From Exophiala sp. HKRS030 (taxonomy: Eukaryota; Ascomycota; Eurotiomycetes; Chaetothyriales; Herpotrichiellaceae), in assembly GCA_023897205.1 (NCBI GenBank), contig JAHWDD010000003.1, positions 7,443,665 to 7,507,664 of the forward strand: a DNA stretch of 64,000 nucleotides. Reading direction: 5' to 3'. The translations under genes and the position numbers were made by a program. Below are positions 12,115 through 22,619 of the stretch, in pieces. The notes beneath the pieces were generated by a model, which made no database searches, was not told the DNA's origin, and was given only the letters and a program-made list of their open reading frames with translations. Every line of letters begins with the position of its first letter. Within the stretch, counting starts at the first letter, position 1.

Positions 12115-12886
12115 AAGTGTGGCTGGGAAAAACGGTAGCCTTGACCGGCGGCTCGTCAGGTGTTGGGTCGGGAATGGTCAAAACGTTACTCTCGTATTGA
12201 GCGCAGGTGGCTAGTTAAACAAGCATCTCAGCTTTACGAAAGTGGATGTGCAGTTCCGTGTCGACGTGCACAACTGGATTGAACTGGCGGTACAGAGGTT
12301 TGGCCCCATCAATGGGTGTCGCTGGCAACGCAGGAATTCCCCCTGACGGGGCAGTACCGGAGCCACCGATGATGAATTGCAACGTGCTTTTGAGATCAAT
12401 TCAAAAGGCATCTGGAACACCCGTCACTGAGCCTTCGTCCAGCTCGAGAAGCAGAAGCCCGGAGGTCCAAACCTGGCGACCTCGATTGGCGCTGGGCTTA
12501 GACCTTGTCCCGGCAATACGACCACAGCGGTTCGAGGCATGCCATTATCGCACCAACAATGACACGGGCCGTTAACTGGGCTTCGGAAGGAATCCGCGTC
12601 TATACCATTGCTCCAGGTGGGTTCGATTTCCTTGGAAAGCCGAATTCGAACGCAGTCTGTGGTGGCTAATTGATCTTCCGAACAGGCATCATTGCGACGA
12701 CAGCTCAAATAGTCCTAGAGGATAAAGCTTGCCTTGATGGATGCTGTGGCACCTTTCGTTCGTATCGGCCAACCAACGGAAGTGGCGCAAAGCTCTCGCT
12801 CTTCTCTTCAACGATCAAGCTAGCTACACTACAGGGCAGACGCTGGTGGTCGATGGAGGACGACCAATGGCTTAGGCAGGGCGTTT
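12115..12886 (+). pseudogene. Short-chain dehydrogenase/reductase pseudogene
   Basis: The start encodes GKTVALTGGSSGVGSGMVKTLLSY, the TGxxxGxG cofactor motif, followed at once by a stop. Later fragments in other frames read NWASEGIRVYTIAPG, then, after a typical intron near 12616-12685, GRPMA-type C-terminal sequence (IGQPTEVAQALALLFSND, TTGQTLVVDGG). The order and wording match the intact SDR at 34806-35621 (GKTIAITGGSSGIGLGIVKALLSY, GQTLVIDGG), including the intron position after IAPG. Stops and frameshifts throughout show it is dead. It is best explained as an old duplicate of that gene or of a close relative. Confidence 0.8.
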
Positions 12887-13299
12887 CGGGAGGCTAAAGT
12901 GTAGAGGCACCATCCCATATGCTTCAAAGGAGCCCCCATATTTCCTCTTCTTGAGGCTCATTGCGGGGCAACCCCTTGAAGCTTACGCGACGAGCTTAAG
13001 GTACGACAAATTCGGTATGAGCATAATCAAGTTATTTCCAGTCACGCAGACCATGATCTGGCGATAAGAATGTGGAATTCCTTTAAAATTTTCTGTTCCT
13101 GATAGCCAGGTTGCTTTGCTGAAGTGGAAAGAAATCCTCTTTTGTCGCAGGTGGTACACCACATGCGTCCAATTTGGGTTCGGATTCCTTTTTCCTTCTC
13201 GTCGCATTCTCTGTGCACTAATTGACATTGTTTACTGGTCGCAAGCTTGTACCATCAACTTTTGTCATCGACCGGTCGCTGGTAAGGGATGTAGCATGA
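12887..13299. other. Gap without recognisable gene
   Basis: Holds the 3' flanks of the SDR pseudogene and of the thioesterase, which converge. No other structure was recognised. Confidence 0.4.
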
Positions 13300-13965
13300 C
13301 TATAGCTTTCCTGACTCTCTGGTTTCCATCCATAAGCCCTCCGCTTCAGCAAGGACAAGACCGTTCCGGTCGATCATTAGACCCCTCGCCTTCCACTTGC
13401 GTCCCTGTCGGCCTTCTAGCCAGCATTTGACCACAACATCATTTGGCGTTTGTGTGCGAGCACGAAAGTTTACGCTGAGCGTCGCTGTAAAGAGAGTATC
13501 GCGAGCCCCAGAAGCAGCTTCGTGGTGTAGCATAACACAAGAACCTATGGTCTCATCGAAGATAGCACATGTAACTCCCCCATGAATCACAGAAGGATGT
13601 CCATCTACACCCGGACGGGCGAGATGTATCAGGACAATAGTATCTGGATTCTCGGGGGGTTTGACTACTTCCTTGTGGCCTTGGTAAGGTTTTAGCATAC
13701 GCCTATCACTCTCTTTGAGAGTGCGAACATCCTTCAGTTGAAGTGTCACCATATGCGGGATGGTGGAAGGCGTGTTGATCGTTCTGGAGAAAAAGTAGTC
13801 CTCGCCACTCTCTTTGAGGATGCGGCCGTATGCTGGGACGACTCGATACGAAGGAAGCGATAGGAATTCGTTTGTGAAGTCGTTTGCGCCAAAGTGCTCT
13901 AGAGCATCCTCTGGCACCGAGTGTGATGCGAGAAACTGGTTTAAGAAGTCTTTCCGTTTGGCCAT
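13300..13965 (-). CDS. Hot-dog fold thioesterase superfamily protein
   Basis: A single-exon frame of 221 residues. Residues 124-137 carry PSVIHGGVTCAIFDE, the HGG(xxx)D/E pattern of the PaaI/4HBT hot-dog thioesterases, and the following SVNFRARTQTP block is the usual central strand. These enzymes hydrolyse acyl- or aryl-CoA thioesters. Neighbouring genes for acyl-CoA ligase and enoyl-CoA hydratase make release of a pathway CoA ester, or rescue of CoA, plausible. The C-terminus is SGKL; GKL is not a canonical peroxisomal signal but resembles the xKL ends of several neighbours. The gene appears intact and is transcribed toward the SDR pseudogene. Confidence 0.85.
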   Translation of the reverse strand: MAKRKDFLNQFLASHSVPEDALEHFGANDFTNEFLSLPSYRVVPAYGRILKESGEDYFFSRTINTPSTIPHMVTLQLKDVRTLKESDRRMLKPYQGHKEVVKPPENPDTIVLIHLARPGVDGHPSVIHGGVTCAIFDETIGSCVMLHHEAASGARDTLFTATLSVNFRARTQTPNDVVVKCWLEGRQGRKWKARGLMIDRNGLVLAEAEGLWMETRESGKL

Positions 13966-14942
13966 GCTGTAGTCTAAGGTACGGATTGCAACGATCCGGC
14001 TTGCGCGTCACATTTGATCTCATAACAAACTGTAAGATAATGCCAAAACGGTAAAATATATTCCAATAATACAAAGACATGTCAACAACCGGTATGAGAG
14101 CACCGAAACTTCTGTTTACTAGTTTGTCCTAATTCCGAGAAATCATGAGAGTTGTGGCGTTCCTGCTGGGGACCATCCTCCGGCTCGGCGTCACGCCATC
14201 CCGGGCAGGTAAATGATCACATATTGTGTAAGCAGGAAGCAGATTTCCGCGGGCAATTTTAATGCAATTTTAATGCAATCATGATGAAATTACAGTTACA
14301 ATCTCTCGCTGGTGATACAAGGATTATATTATGAGCTGACTTTGCACACTATAGTCACGTTTGAAGACGAAGAGCTAGACGGCCGAACAACAAGTCGATT
14401 TGTTTCGCTTGAGAGATAGTTTCTGCAGCACACAGTACTAAGAACACAATGGCAGTTCCTTTAATACAGTAGAGTTTTGGGCTTACGGGACTGACGCATC
14501 AAGATCTTTTCAACGATAAGCAGACCAGCTCCGTGTCCTGACTTCATGGGTTTTCACTGCAATTCATAGGGTTGAAGCAAATCAGTCGAACACAATACTA
14601 ATCTTAAGACAATCCTAACATACGAGGTACACTGTTACAGTGTAGAACAGAGAAACTGCGTATGATGCTCATTGTTACGGGCGCCCAACGTTACTTGCAT
14701 TAAACTTTCAGTTGTCGCTTTCTTCACATGCATCCCAGCATACACATGGTATCCTCCATAGCCATGGCCTCTCTGTTGGAGAGCCTTGCGACATCGCTTG
14801 GCAGGCTATGAGAGCTGAGATCTTGGGGAAAAGAGAGGAGTGAGGCCTATCGGCCACAAGCAAATCTACTTGTGCATCTGCTTATGGACAGCAAAAGGGT
14901 CGAAGCCGTCCCCCACCCAACGTCACAAAGATTGTGTTGACG
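13966..14942. other. Gap of about 1 kb between two minus-strand genes
   Basis: It contains the thioesterase promoter. No gene is supported. A tiny hydrophobic frame starts at 14144 but is too short and too uncertain to annotate. Confidence 0.4.
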
Positions 14943-15508
14943 TCACCTTTTCTGAAGCGCTTTGACCAATGCAGCGGAGTCCTGCTTGCGGGTAAGGTGA
15001 GGTTCTAGAGACAAACTGACAGACACTTACACCCCAGATGTTGTATGACTTCAGCTTCGGGCTTTCAGTCTCCGTATGCTCGAGCGTTAACCGGCCAACA
15101 AACTCGGCCGCCACCTGCTCGCCATTCTTTAATTCCATGTCACCATATGCAATGAAGAGCAAGTCAGTTGCCTTATCATCGAAAGAGTATACTCTTTTCA
15201 CGAGGTGCTTCCTCGAGGTGAAAAGATTCCATGCGCTGTCCCTGCTCCTCCGGATTTCTTCTCGACAGTTAGTCCGATCGAACAACATCAACGTTCAGCG
15301 ACCAGACCAGAAACTTACCTTCGCTTCCGGTAGCGGCATGAGCGCCAAATTGGGCCTTCGCATCCGGTGCAAAGATCTCGTCAGCGAGGATATCTCCTAC
15401 ATTAGAATCTTTGCTGTCGAGAAGATTGAAGAATCGATCTATCAGTGCCTTCACCGCAAGGGGCACAGGATGCTCAGGCCAAACAGCATCTTGAGTATTG
15501 TAGCCCAT
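14943..15508 (-). CDS. SnoaL/NTF2-like small protein
   Basis: Predicted complement join 14943..14981, 15031..15260, 15319..15508, in frame for 152 residues. It opens MGYNTQDAVWPEHPVP, then VKALIDRFFNLLDSKDSNVGDILADEIFAPDA, followed by the cone-shaped-fold pattern EEIRRSRDSAWNLFTSRKH. A later block is LKNGEQVAAEFVGRLTLE, and the end is SYNIWGDSAALVKALQKR. Small fungal SnoaL-like proteins often sit in metabolic clusters and may act as dehydratases, cyclases or isomerases, but many have no known activity. Both introns have good donors (GTAAGT, GTAAGTG). It shares orientation with the thioesterase and CoA ligase. The exact reaction cannot be assigned. Confidence 0.8.
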
Positions 15509-16685
15509 ATTGTAGGCTGTGTGTTTTAATGTCGTTTGAAAGATAGTGCTTCGTAGCGAGCGTCAGTACAGATGTCCTTTGAAGGTTGAGAGCCAAAAAT
15601 CAAGCTTCAATGTAAATTGAATGAGGAAACGGTCTACCGACTGTGACTTCCTCTCTTTTCTCTGGATACAATCCGCCCAAATGTGATGAAAGCCTGAAAA
15701 CGTAATAGGACTTGGAGCCTTGACTGCTTAACGCGACACATCTCGGGAGAATGGTGTCCGGATTGATCGACCCATGGAAGGCGTGATGGCATCCCTGCCG
15801 GACGCGCTGACAAAACCTCTGGCTGAAACCCCCGGAACATGGTCGGTTTCAAATCGATGTTTTAGCTTGTTATGCAATGCCAATCTAACTGTAGCAATCG
15901 TCGCCTCTACTGCCTCGGTTAAGTGAGAACCCAAGCTGATGTAGGGCTCCGAGCCGCAGCTCCAGTGTGACGACGCCGGATTGTGGCTGCCGCTGCACAC
16001 TTCCCGGACAAAATTATTGGACGGAGTGCTACGGATCAACCTGTGTAAAGTTAAGCGGTATCTGATTTTGCCGCGAGGGGAGAACTTTCAGCGCCTTCTG
16101 GCTGTGCCCCGGACCAATTCGTTCCGGAAAGTGGGAATCAAAGCCCAACTTCCTTCTGTCTTCGGCGCTGTCTGACGGACAGGCATGGAGGCCGAGGCAG
16201 AGATCATCAGTCTTGTTTCTCCTGGCCAGTGTATCCGTACAGCGACAGGTTTGATAATCACCAGGAGCAGCCCCTTAGTGGACCTCGAGAAATTCCATGC
16301 TCATCTTTTGGTCGAGGGAGTGGCTTGTTGACCTCTTGGGTATCTTGGACATGACCATCTCAGTGGAAGTAGGACTCAGAGCCCTGGAAATGACAATCTG
16401 GGCTACTTCCTGCTTACATGACTGTGGCCAAACCCCATCCCGTGCCAAACACTCGATGCTTTCCAAGCAAGGCATCTAGGCTAGAAAAATCGTTCAACTT
16501 CCGTACAATGTTAAGGCCAATTCATTTCGCTTCCACTCTGAACGGGGTTCGGCGAAGCTTGAAGGTCATCACAACGGGTAGTGAATCGATTCTAGAAGCT
16601 CGTTTGGGTGGTCGCCACCGCCTCATCTAATTTCCTCAGTTGACAATGCACTCAGACCTCCAACTTGCCTCAAAAAAACGAAGGC
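15509..16685. other. Gap of about 1.2 kb; nothing recognised
   Basis: Between the SnoaL-like gene and the 3' end of the CoA ligase. A 103-codon minus-strand frame at 15728-16039 matches nothing I recognise and lacks splice partners. The region likely contains the SnoaL promoter. Confidence 0.4.
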
Positions 16686-18531
16686 CTATAGTTTACTCCC
16701 TGCTTTCTTACGCGACTGCTTTTCTCTATCTCTCAGTATTCTCCGAAGGATCTTTCCCGAAGGACTTTTCGGAATAGCATTGATAAACTCGACCCCACCC
16801 ACAAGCCATTTGTATCTCGCCTTCTCCTTTTCGACATGTCGTATGATCTTACGCCTCACTACCTCATCACTTTCTTTTGACGAGTTAGCACTAGAGATGG
16901 CTCTGACGACAAAGGCTTTAGGCACCTCGCCAGCTCGTTCGTCCGGTATCGAGATGACAGCACAGTCAGCGACGTGTGAAAGTTCAAGTAAACATGCTTC
17001 CAATTCTGCAGGCGCCACCTGAAGACCCTGCTTCTGTCAGTCACAATTTCGACCTCGCCTGCTCCTCACTCACTTTCACCTTGATCAACTCTTTGATCCT
17101 GTCCACAACCCAAACATGCTCATTACCTTTCGGCGAGACTCGAAACTCCACCTCGTCACCTGTGCGCATAAATCGACCCTCTGGAGTATTGACGAACGTC
17201 TCCTCCGTCGCCTTATCGTTGTTGAAGTAGCCCAACACGAGACTAGGTGTTTTGACCCAGAGCTCACCTGGTTTGTTATACTCTGTGATCTCTATACCAT
17301 CCGGGCTCATCAGCTTAGCCTCATATCCTGGCACCATCACCCCGGCAGAGCCGAACCAGACGTCACTATGCGGGGTATAAGTTACCACCGTACTCGTCTC
17401 AGTCAATCCGTAGCCCTGCCGAACAATCCAGCTAGGGAATTGTGACGCGAGGTCCTTAGCTATTTCCTCGCCAAGCGGAGCTGCCCCTGTCAACACAACT
17501 CTGACACTGGATAAATCGAACTTTCGAAGCAATTTTTTGTCTTTGATCATGGCGAGAATGATAGGGGGTACAATGTATAATGTGCTGATTCTATACTCTT
17601 GAATGGCGTTGAAATAGCTATCAAGCTCGAACTTCGGTAGAACAATTACCCTATCGCCATTATATGTTGACAAATGGGAGATGACGATTAGGCCATAGAT
17701 GTGAGATTGTGGTAGGAGACCTAGAGCAACGTCGTGGTATCCAGGTTCAAGTGCTTCTCTATCGTCTCTGTCGAAGGCTGTAACCTGGACAATATTGGCA
17801 ATCACGTTTCTGTGACTGATCATAACGCCTTTGGGTGGTCCGGATGTTCCACTGGAATAGCACAAGAATGCTGTCTGTCTCGCTCCCTGGCCTTTTCTCC
17901 AGCGGATATGCTCCACGTCCGGCAGCGATAATCCTGCATATTGTAGCTGGCCAAGGGTCTTAAACTCCTTGGGAAGCACAGGAGGGTCGGTGGGCATCTC
18001 GCAGATGTAGACCTTGTTCCGAGGGATTCCTGCCTTGTCCGCAGCGGCAAGTGCTGTCTGCAACAAGGGCATAACAGTGAAAAGTACTTTGGCCCTCGAG
18101 TTAACAAGTTGATGAGATAATTCTTCCGCGCTATAAGCTGCATTTGCTGGAGTTGTCAGGCCATTGAGTCTCTGTACCGCCCAAGATAATGTCATGATGT
18201 CTATCTGTTCGCCATAAAATTAGATGACGCTTAGGGGCTATAGGATATACCTTACGGTATTCAGCGCATATACGCCAACAACTTTGTCGAATTCGGTCCC
18301 CTCGTTGACCTTCCATCCGAACTCCTGTGCCAACGAGCGTGCGAGTATAGGAACCCTCTCTTTCTGCTCAATTGCTGAGATAGTGCTGCCACTAATCCCA
18401 CAGGTGTAGGCATCCCATGAGTCGGCAAATGGCCGCCTTCCATGCTTCTCATCGAAAATGAAATCGTATATTGGCACTGTGTCGGGGATTTCCGGCAAGT
18501 TGGGGACCCAAGCTGGTGGGAAGAAAACCAT
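16686..18531 (-). CDS. 4-coumarate-CoA-ligase-like acyl-CoA synthetase with SKL terminus
   Basis: Predicted complement join 16686..17027, 17074..18204, 18256..18531, giving 582 residues. Near residues 208-218 is the P-loop YSSGTSGPPKG. GYGLTETST is the adenylate-binding motif, RTGDEVEF follows, and RIKELIKVKGLQVAPAELE plus the C-terminal SPSGKILRR carry the catalytic lysine regions. The fold activates carboxylic acids as acyl-AMP and then acyl-CoA; plant and fungal members act on cinnamic acids, fatty acids or cyclic acids. The last residues are KKAGSKL, a canonical type-1 peroxisomal targeting signal, so action in peroxisomes is expected. It is divergent from the FAD hydroxylase, sharing about 1.1 kb of promoter. 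Substrate unknown. Confidence 0.92.
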
Positions 18532-19657
18532 GGCGCTGGAAAGAAGTTGGTTTGATAGCGACGCGTGTTATCTAGACCTCGGTACTGTCTGGAGAGGATC
18601 ATGCGGGGCCTTGGAGTTGATCAGGGCTTTGGAGAAATAAATAGAGTGCTGGATTTGTCCCAATGTACCCAGCGTGCTTTGTTCCTACCCCCTCGGAGTA
18701 AAGCATCCCGGATTGAGGTCGGCTTTAATGGGACCATACGTTCACAGAGCATGACTTGTGCGACTTCAGCGGGATACGTTCATCGTGCCTTCGAAAATCG
18801 GGGAACATGTCTGGATCTTTTGATAAGGGAGTTAGGGGTTCGGAGCAAGAACGAAGCGGGTTGTCTCTCCATTCATCTTCGGTGTGGGCTGACAAGGACG
18901 AAAATGACATACAGAGATCCGGCCCGGCAGCTGAGACTAGCTTGCGTAGGAATAAGTCAAGTTCTAGCGGCCAAGGTTCGGTCGCCGAATTCAAGCTGCA
19001 AAAGCCGCGTCCCACTCTATCGCTTTGGCAGAACGAAGAATGCGGGCATTCTGCTTGAGAACAGTCCCACCACGCCGCTATTGAAAATTTATTGCTGGAT
19101 CTAACATCTAGAGGTCCATTCATCTCTATAGAAATGCACCCTCAATACGCAGCTAGGACGTGCAAAAATGGTGGACTCGTGCAGGGAGTAAGATGTATCA
19201 TCTTCGTCGAGCATGTAGCATGCAGTAGACGACTTTGGGAGAAAGCCAACCCTGGCAAGCATTCAGCACACAGCGGGGAGTGGCTCCCGGATCAAGCTCA
19301 TAGCCTCTGCCACAGTTGCACCGGTGACTGGGCAATGCCCCGTTCTTGACCGAAGATGCTCCCAGCATTCCCGGGACCAAGGACGCCATTCATATGACGG
19401 ACCCTCGTCCCACGGAAAGTCGAAAAGCCTTCGGCCCTTGGAGGTCTATAATTGCAGCATCGTGTCATGATTCAGCTGCACGTAGCCAGAGAATGGGTTC
19501 TTCATTGCTTTGACAGCTGAGAGATCTGCCTTCCTTTCGCCTTCCTTTCACCTTCCTTTCACCTTGCTTCTCCCTCAGCTCTTCTCCTGTTCCCCGACCC
19601 TGACCTAGACCAACATCAATTCAACAATTCTGTTCTTGAATCTCTACTCGGAGCAAC
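18532..19657. promoter_or_regulatory. Shared divergent promoter of CoA ligase and FAD hydroxylase
   Basis: About 1.1 kb separates the two starts. A tandem pyrimidine repeat (cttcctttc repeated at 19529-19563) sits about 100 bases before the hydroxylase ATG. The word CTCGGAG occurs at 18693 and 19648; CGG triplets are typical half-sites of Zn2Cys6 regulators, but two copies are weak evidence. Confidence 0.45.
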
Positions 19658-21605
19658 ATGAACGGCCTTGCAGAGCCCCGTAAGCAACCTGTGGCGACCA
19701 TGGAAAAAGAAATCCTCCCCAAGGACACTGTGTTGATCGCCGGAGGCGGGCCGGTCGGGCTGACCCTTGCCACCGTGCTTGCACACTACGGCGTGAGAAG
19801 TGTTATTCTGGAGAGAAACCCGGAAACTACACGGTAGAGCTTTAGCTTGCAGAAATCCCAGTGACCATTTTTCACGCTGACCTCTTTAGATGGCCGAAAA
19901 TGGACCTCACAAACATTCGATCCATGGAACTTTTCCGAAAGCTTGGTCTCGCAGACGAACTTCGTAAACTCGGTACGGATACACTAACGCGCATCCCGAT
20001 GAGCCAAGCGCCCTAACATACATAGGCGTTGCATCTCATCTACCTTATCGAGTGCTCGTCTCAACCAGTTTATGGAGTCCTAAGCCACTAGCCGCTTGGG
20101 AGCATGCGGGTGTGGACGACTGGCGAGTCAAGATCGCGGCAAACAATGATGGCACTATGCCGCTGGAACCATGGCAGAGACTATCTCAAGCGCTGTTTGA
20201 AAAATGGCTGAAGAACATTTGCGACAACAACCCCTTAATCGATGTTAGATTTGGCTGGAAGCTTACAGAACTATCGAAGGTCGACGATAGAGTGATTGTT
20301 GCCGCGTCCGATGCCAGTGATGTGCAACGCCAGATTAGCTCAACATACCTTATTGGCTGTGACGGAGGCTCTAGCCGAGTACGACGTTCTCTGAAGATAC
20401 CTCTTGATGGTGGTCCCATGTGAGTGATTGACTCTATTGTAAGGCAGTCAACTCTGCTTACAAGACTGTACAGGCCCATATATGGACTTCTCATTCATTT
20501 CAAATCTCGTGATCTAACTCGTCTTCACAAACATGGACGCTTTTGGCACATGTTCTTCTTAAGTGAGCAAGGCTTAGGCTCAGCGGCTATCTCTCAGAAC
20601 GAAAAGGACATCTTCACGACTCACTTGTTTATGCCCGTAGGTACAGACTGTGAAGGAATCACGTCCGAGGATGCAGTGTATCGTTCTCTCGGAGGCATTT
20701 ACGATCCATATCCTATAAAGATCGATGAGGTTCTTGTCCGATCCACGTATAGGCCGAACATCGCCCTTGCGCGCCGGTATAGCGGAGCGGACGGACACAT
20801 CTTTCTTGCGGGCGACGCTGCTCACCAGAATATCCCGACTGGAGGCTATGGTATGACACCACTTGACCTTTTTACAATACCTTGGCTGATCTTTCCAGGC
20901 ATGAACATGGGTATCGCGGATGCCTTCGAGCTTGGGTGGAAATTGGCGGCCGTGATCAACGGGCACTCGGCATCCTCAATCCTTCAAACATACGAGCAAG
21001 AACGCAGGTCCACCGCTCTTGTGAGTATCGAACGATCCGGAGTACATATGAGCGTTCATATGGAGGCCATCAAAATGATGAATGGGAAGGTCAATGATGT
21101 CGATGCCCCAACCGAAAGAGGCGAGCAGCTTCGCAGCAAACTACGTGACTACTATTCCAAGAATGACGGTGAGAATACTGATTATGGTATTGAGATGGGT
21201 TACCGCTATAAGTCGAACATTATTATACCGGATGGTAGCACAGAATCACCTTGGACTCCATCTCGATACATTGCAACTACATTCCCCGGTGCTAGAGCTC
21301 CCCATGTCTTCCTCCGTGACGGAACCTCGATCATCGACCTTTTTGGGAAATTTTACACCTTGGTCGAATTTAGAGACGGCCAAGAACGAGGCACGCATCT
21401 TCTCGTCGAAGCGGCATGGAAGCACCATGTGCCCCTCAAGCTCCTGACTCTGCAAGAAGAGCCTCAGGCTCATAAAATCTATGAGAGGCACCTGGTACTG
21501 GTACGACCAGATGGTCATGTAGCTTGGAGAAGCAACCTGGTCAAAGATGAGGGCGAGGCCATGGATGTCTTCGCTATTGTCTCAGGAGTAAAGATCCCAG
21601 CTCAC

Positions 21606-21638
<33 letters not shown>

Positions 21639-21764
21639 CTGTATCTCGCTTTTGGGGCCTCTGAAAGACCAGAGGACGGCGCCTTCACATTTACATCCAC
21701 AGTGACGTCCATGGCTCAAACGACCAACTTTCAGATGGAAAACATGGGAGAATTTCAGGCTTGA
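19658..21764 (+). CDS. FAD-dependent aromatic hydroxylase (phenol hydroxylase / MhpA-like)
   Basis: Predicted join 19658..19833, 19890..19972, 20026..20419, 20474..20850, 20899..21764, in frame for 631 residues. Residues 29-34 are GGGPVG of the Rossmann FAD site. LIGCDGGSSRVRR is the DG motif, and HIFLAGDAAHQNIPTGGYGMNMGIADA is the GD motif of group A flavoprotein monooxygenases. The C-terminal part (HLVLVRPDGHVAWR) fits the thioredoxin-like domain of phenol-hydroxylase relatives. The enzyme is expected to hydroxylate an aromatic ring using NAD(P)H and oxygen. Near 21606-21640 a CAGGAG tandem repeat encodes a Gln-Glu run, likely variable in length. It is divergent from the CoA ligase and probably co-regulated. 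Confidence 0.9.
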
Positions 21765-21986
21765 AAACCGTCCGGCATGAGCTGGGTTTTCCCAATAGTA
21801 GATTAAGATCTGACTAGCCCACCCAACAGAGAATGCGTTGTGCCTATCTCAGGTGGAGAATCTAGGTTGCTTAAGGGAAGATTCTGCATGGTCTAGGCAA
21901 AGCGCGAAGCCATCAGCACTCTAGCCTGTCATGCAAAGATGTAATCTGGGAAACATGCTTTGCGGGGTAATGGCAGTCCATTATCA
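21765..21986. other. Gap downstream of the FAD hydroxylase
   Basis: 3' flank of the hydroxylase; no structure recognised. Confidence 0.4.
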
Positions 21987-22104
21987 CGGAATCTCCCTCT
22001 GAGGGTGTATGTATATGTGCAGGACGGAGTCATGATTGTGAAGATAGTAATAACGAATTGATGAAGAAAATCTCGAGCCCGAGCATAATCCCATATCCTT
22101 AACA
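21987..22104 (+). repeat. LTR-like repeat family B, copy 3 (truncated)
   Basis: It matches the right half of the 10998-11361 repeat (cggaatctccctctgag through ccatatccttaaca), and its end abuts cyclase-pseudogene sequence directly. The 5' half is missing. Confidence 0.6.
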
Positions 22105-22570
22105 CGGCCACGTTAGACGGTAGGGATGGTCTGCTTCCAGTTCCAATGGACTCCTTTTGTGGTGGCTCTGTAAGGATGTACTGATCATGGTGACATAGCC
22201 TGGCACGAGCGGGGAGGGCTCGTTGGTAGAGGTGTATTGCTAGACTATATGGCATTGCAGACTTCCACGGGATCCACTATGCTCCATTCGAGAGCCACGC
22301 ATAATTACAGTCCGAGATCTCGAGGCAGTTGCTCGTTATCAAAGGACGGTATTCCGATCTGCAGACATCCTAATGATACGTACAGGCTCTAGCGATGCAA
22401 AGGCACGGGTCAGTGAGGAGGAACAGGCACGCGTGATACACTAGCATCATGTATGCGGGATTGCTGGAAGAGAAGAAACGGCGTGTGGGACCATCCCTTT
22501 GCTACCATGGCAGGGGATAACCTTGTCTTCAACGAATTCCAGTCGCGCTCGGAAGGTCGAAATCTAGGTG
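22105..22570 (+). pseudogene. Partial cyclase-family pseudogene
   Basis: The sequence aligns with exons 4-5 of the intact gene at 8236-9575. GGCCACGTTAGACG is followed by an intron-like stretch, then AWHERGGLVGRGVLLDY, and, after frameshifts, PFESHA, TVRDLEAVARYQ, ARVIH-stop-HHVCGIAGREE and DNLVF. The stop replaces an arginine codon of the intact copy. Only the middle third of the gene remains. It is close enough in wording to be a local duplicate, and it is joined on the left to repeat B. Confidence 0.82.
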
Positions 22571-22619
22571 AGTCTAGGATGCTTACATTCTACACCTCAA
22601 GTTGAGCGTGGAAGTTTCG

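Noticed and set aside
14144..14420. Tiny hydrophobic frame starting MRVVAFLLGTILRL that could splice to a second exon ending near 14420
   Set aside because: Only about 40 residues, needs a 140-nt intron, and no family resemblance; likely chance.
15728..16039. 103-codon minus-strand open frame
   Set aside because: No recognised domain, no splice partners, no conserved wording.
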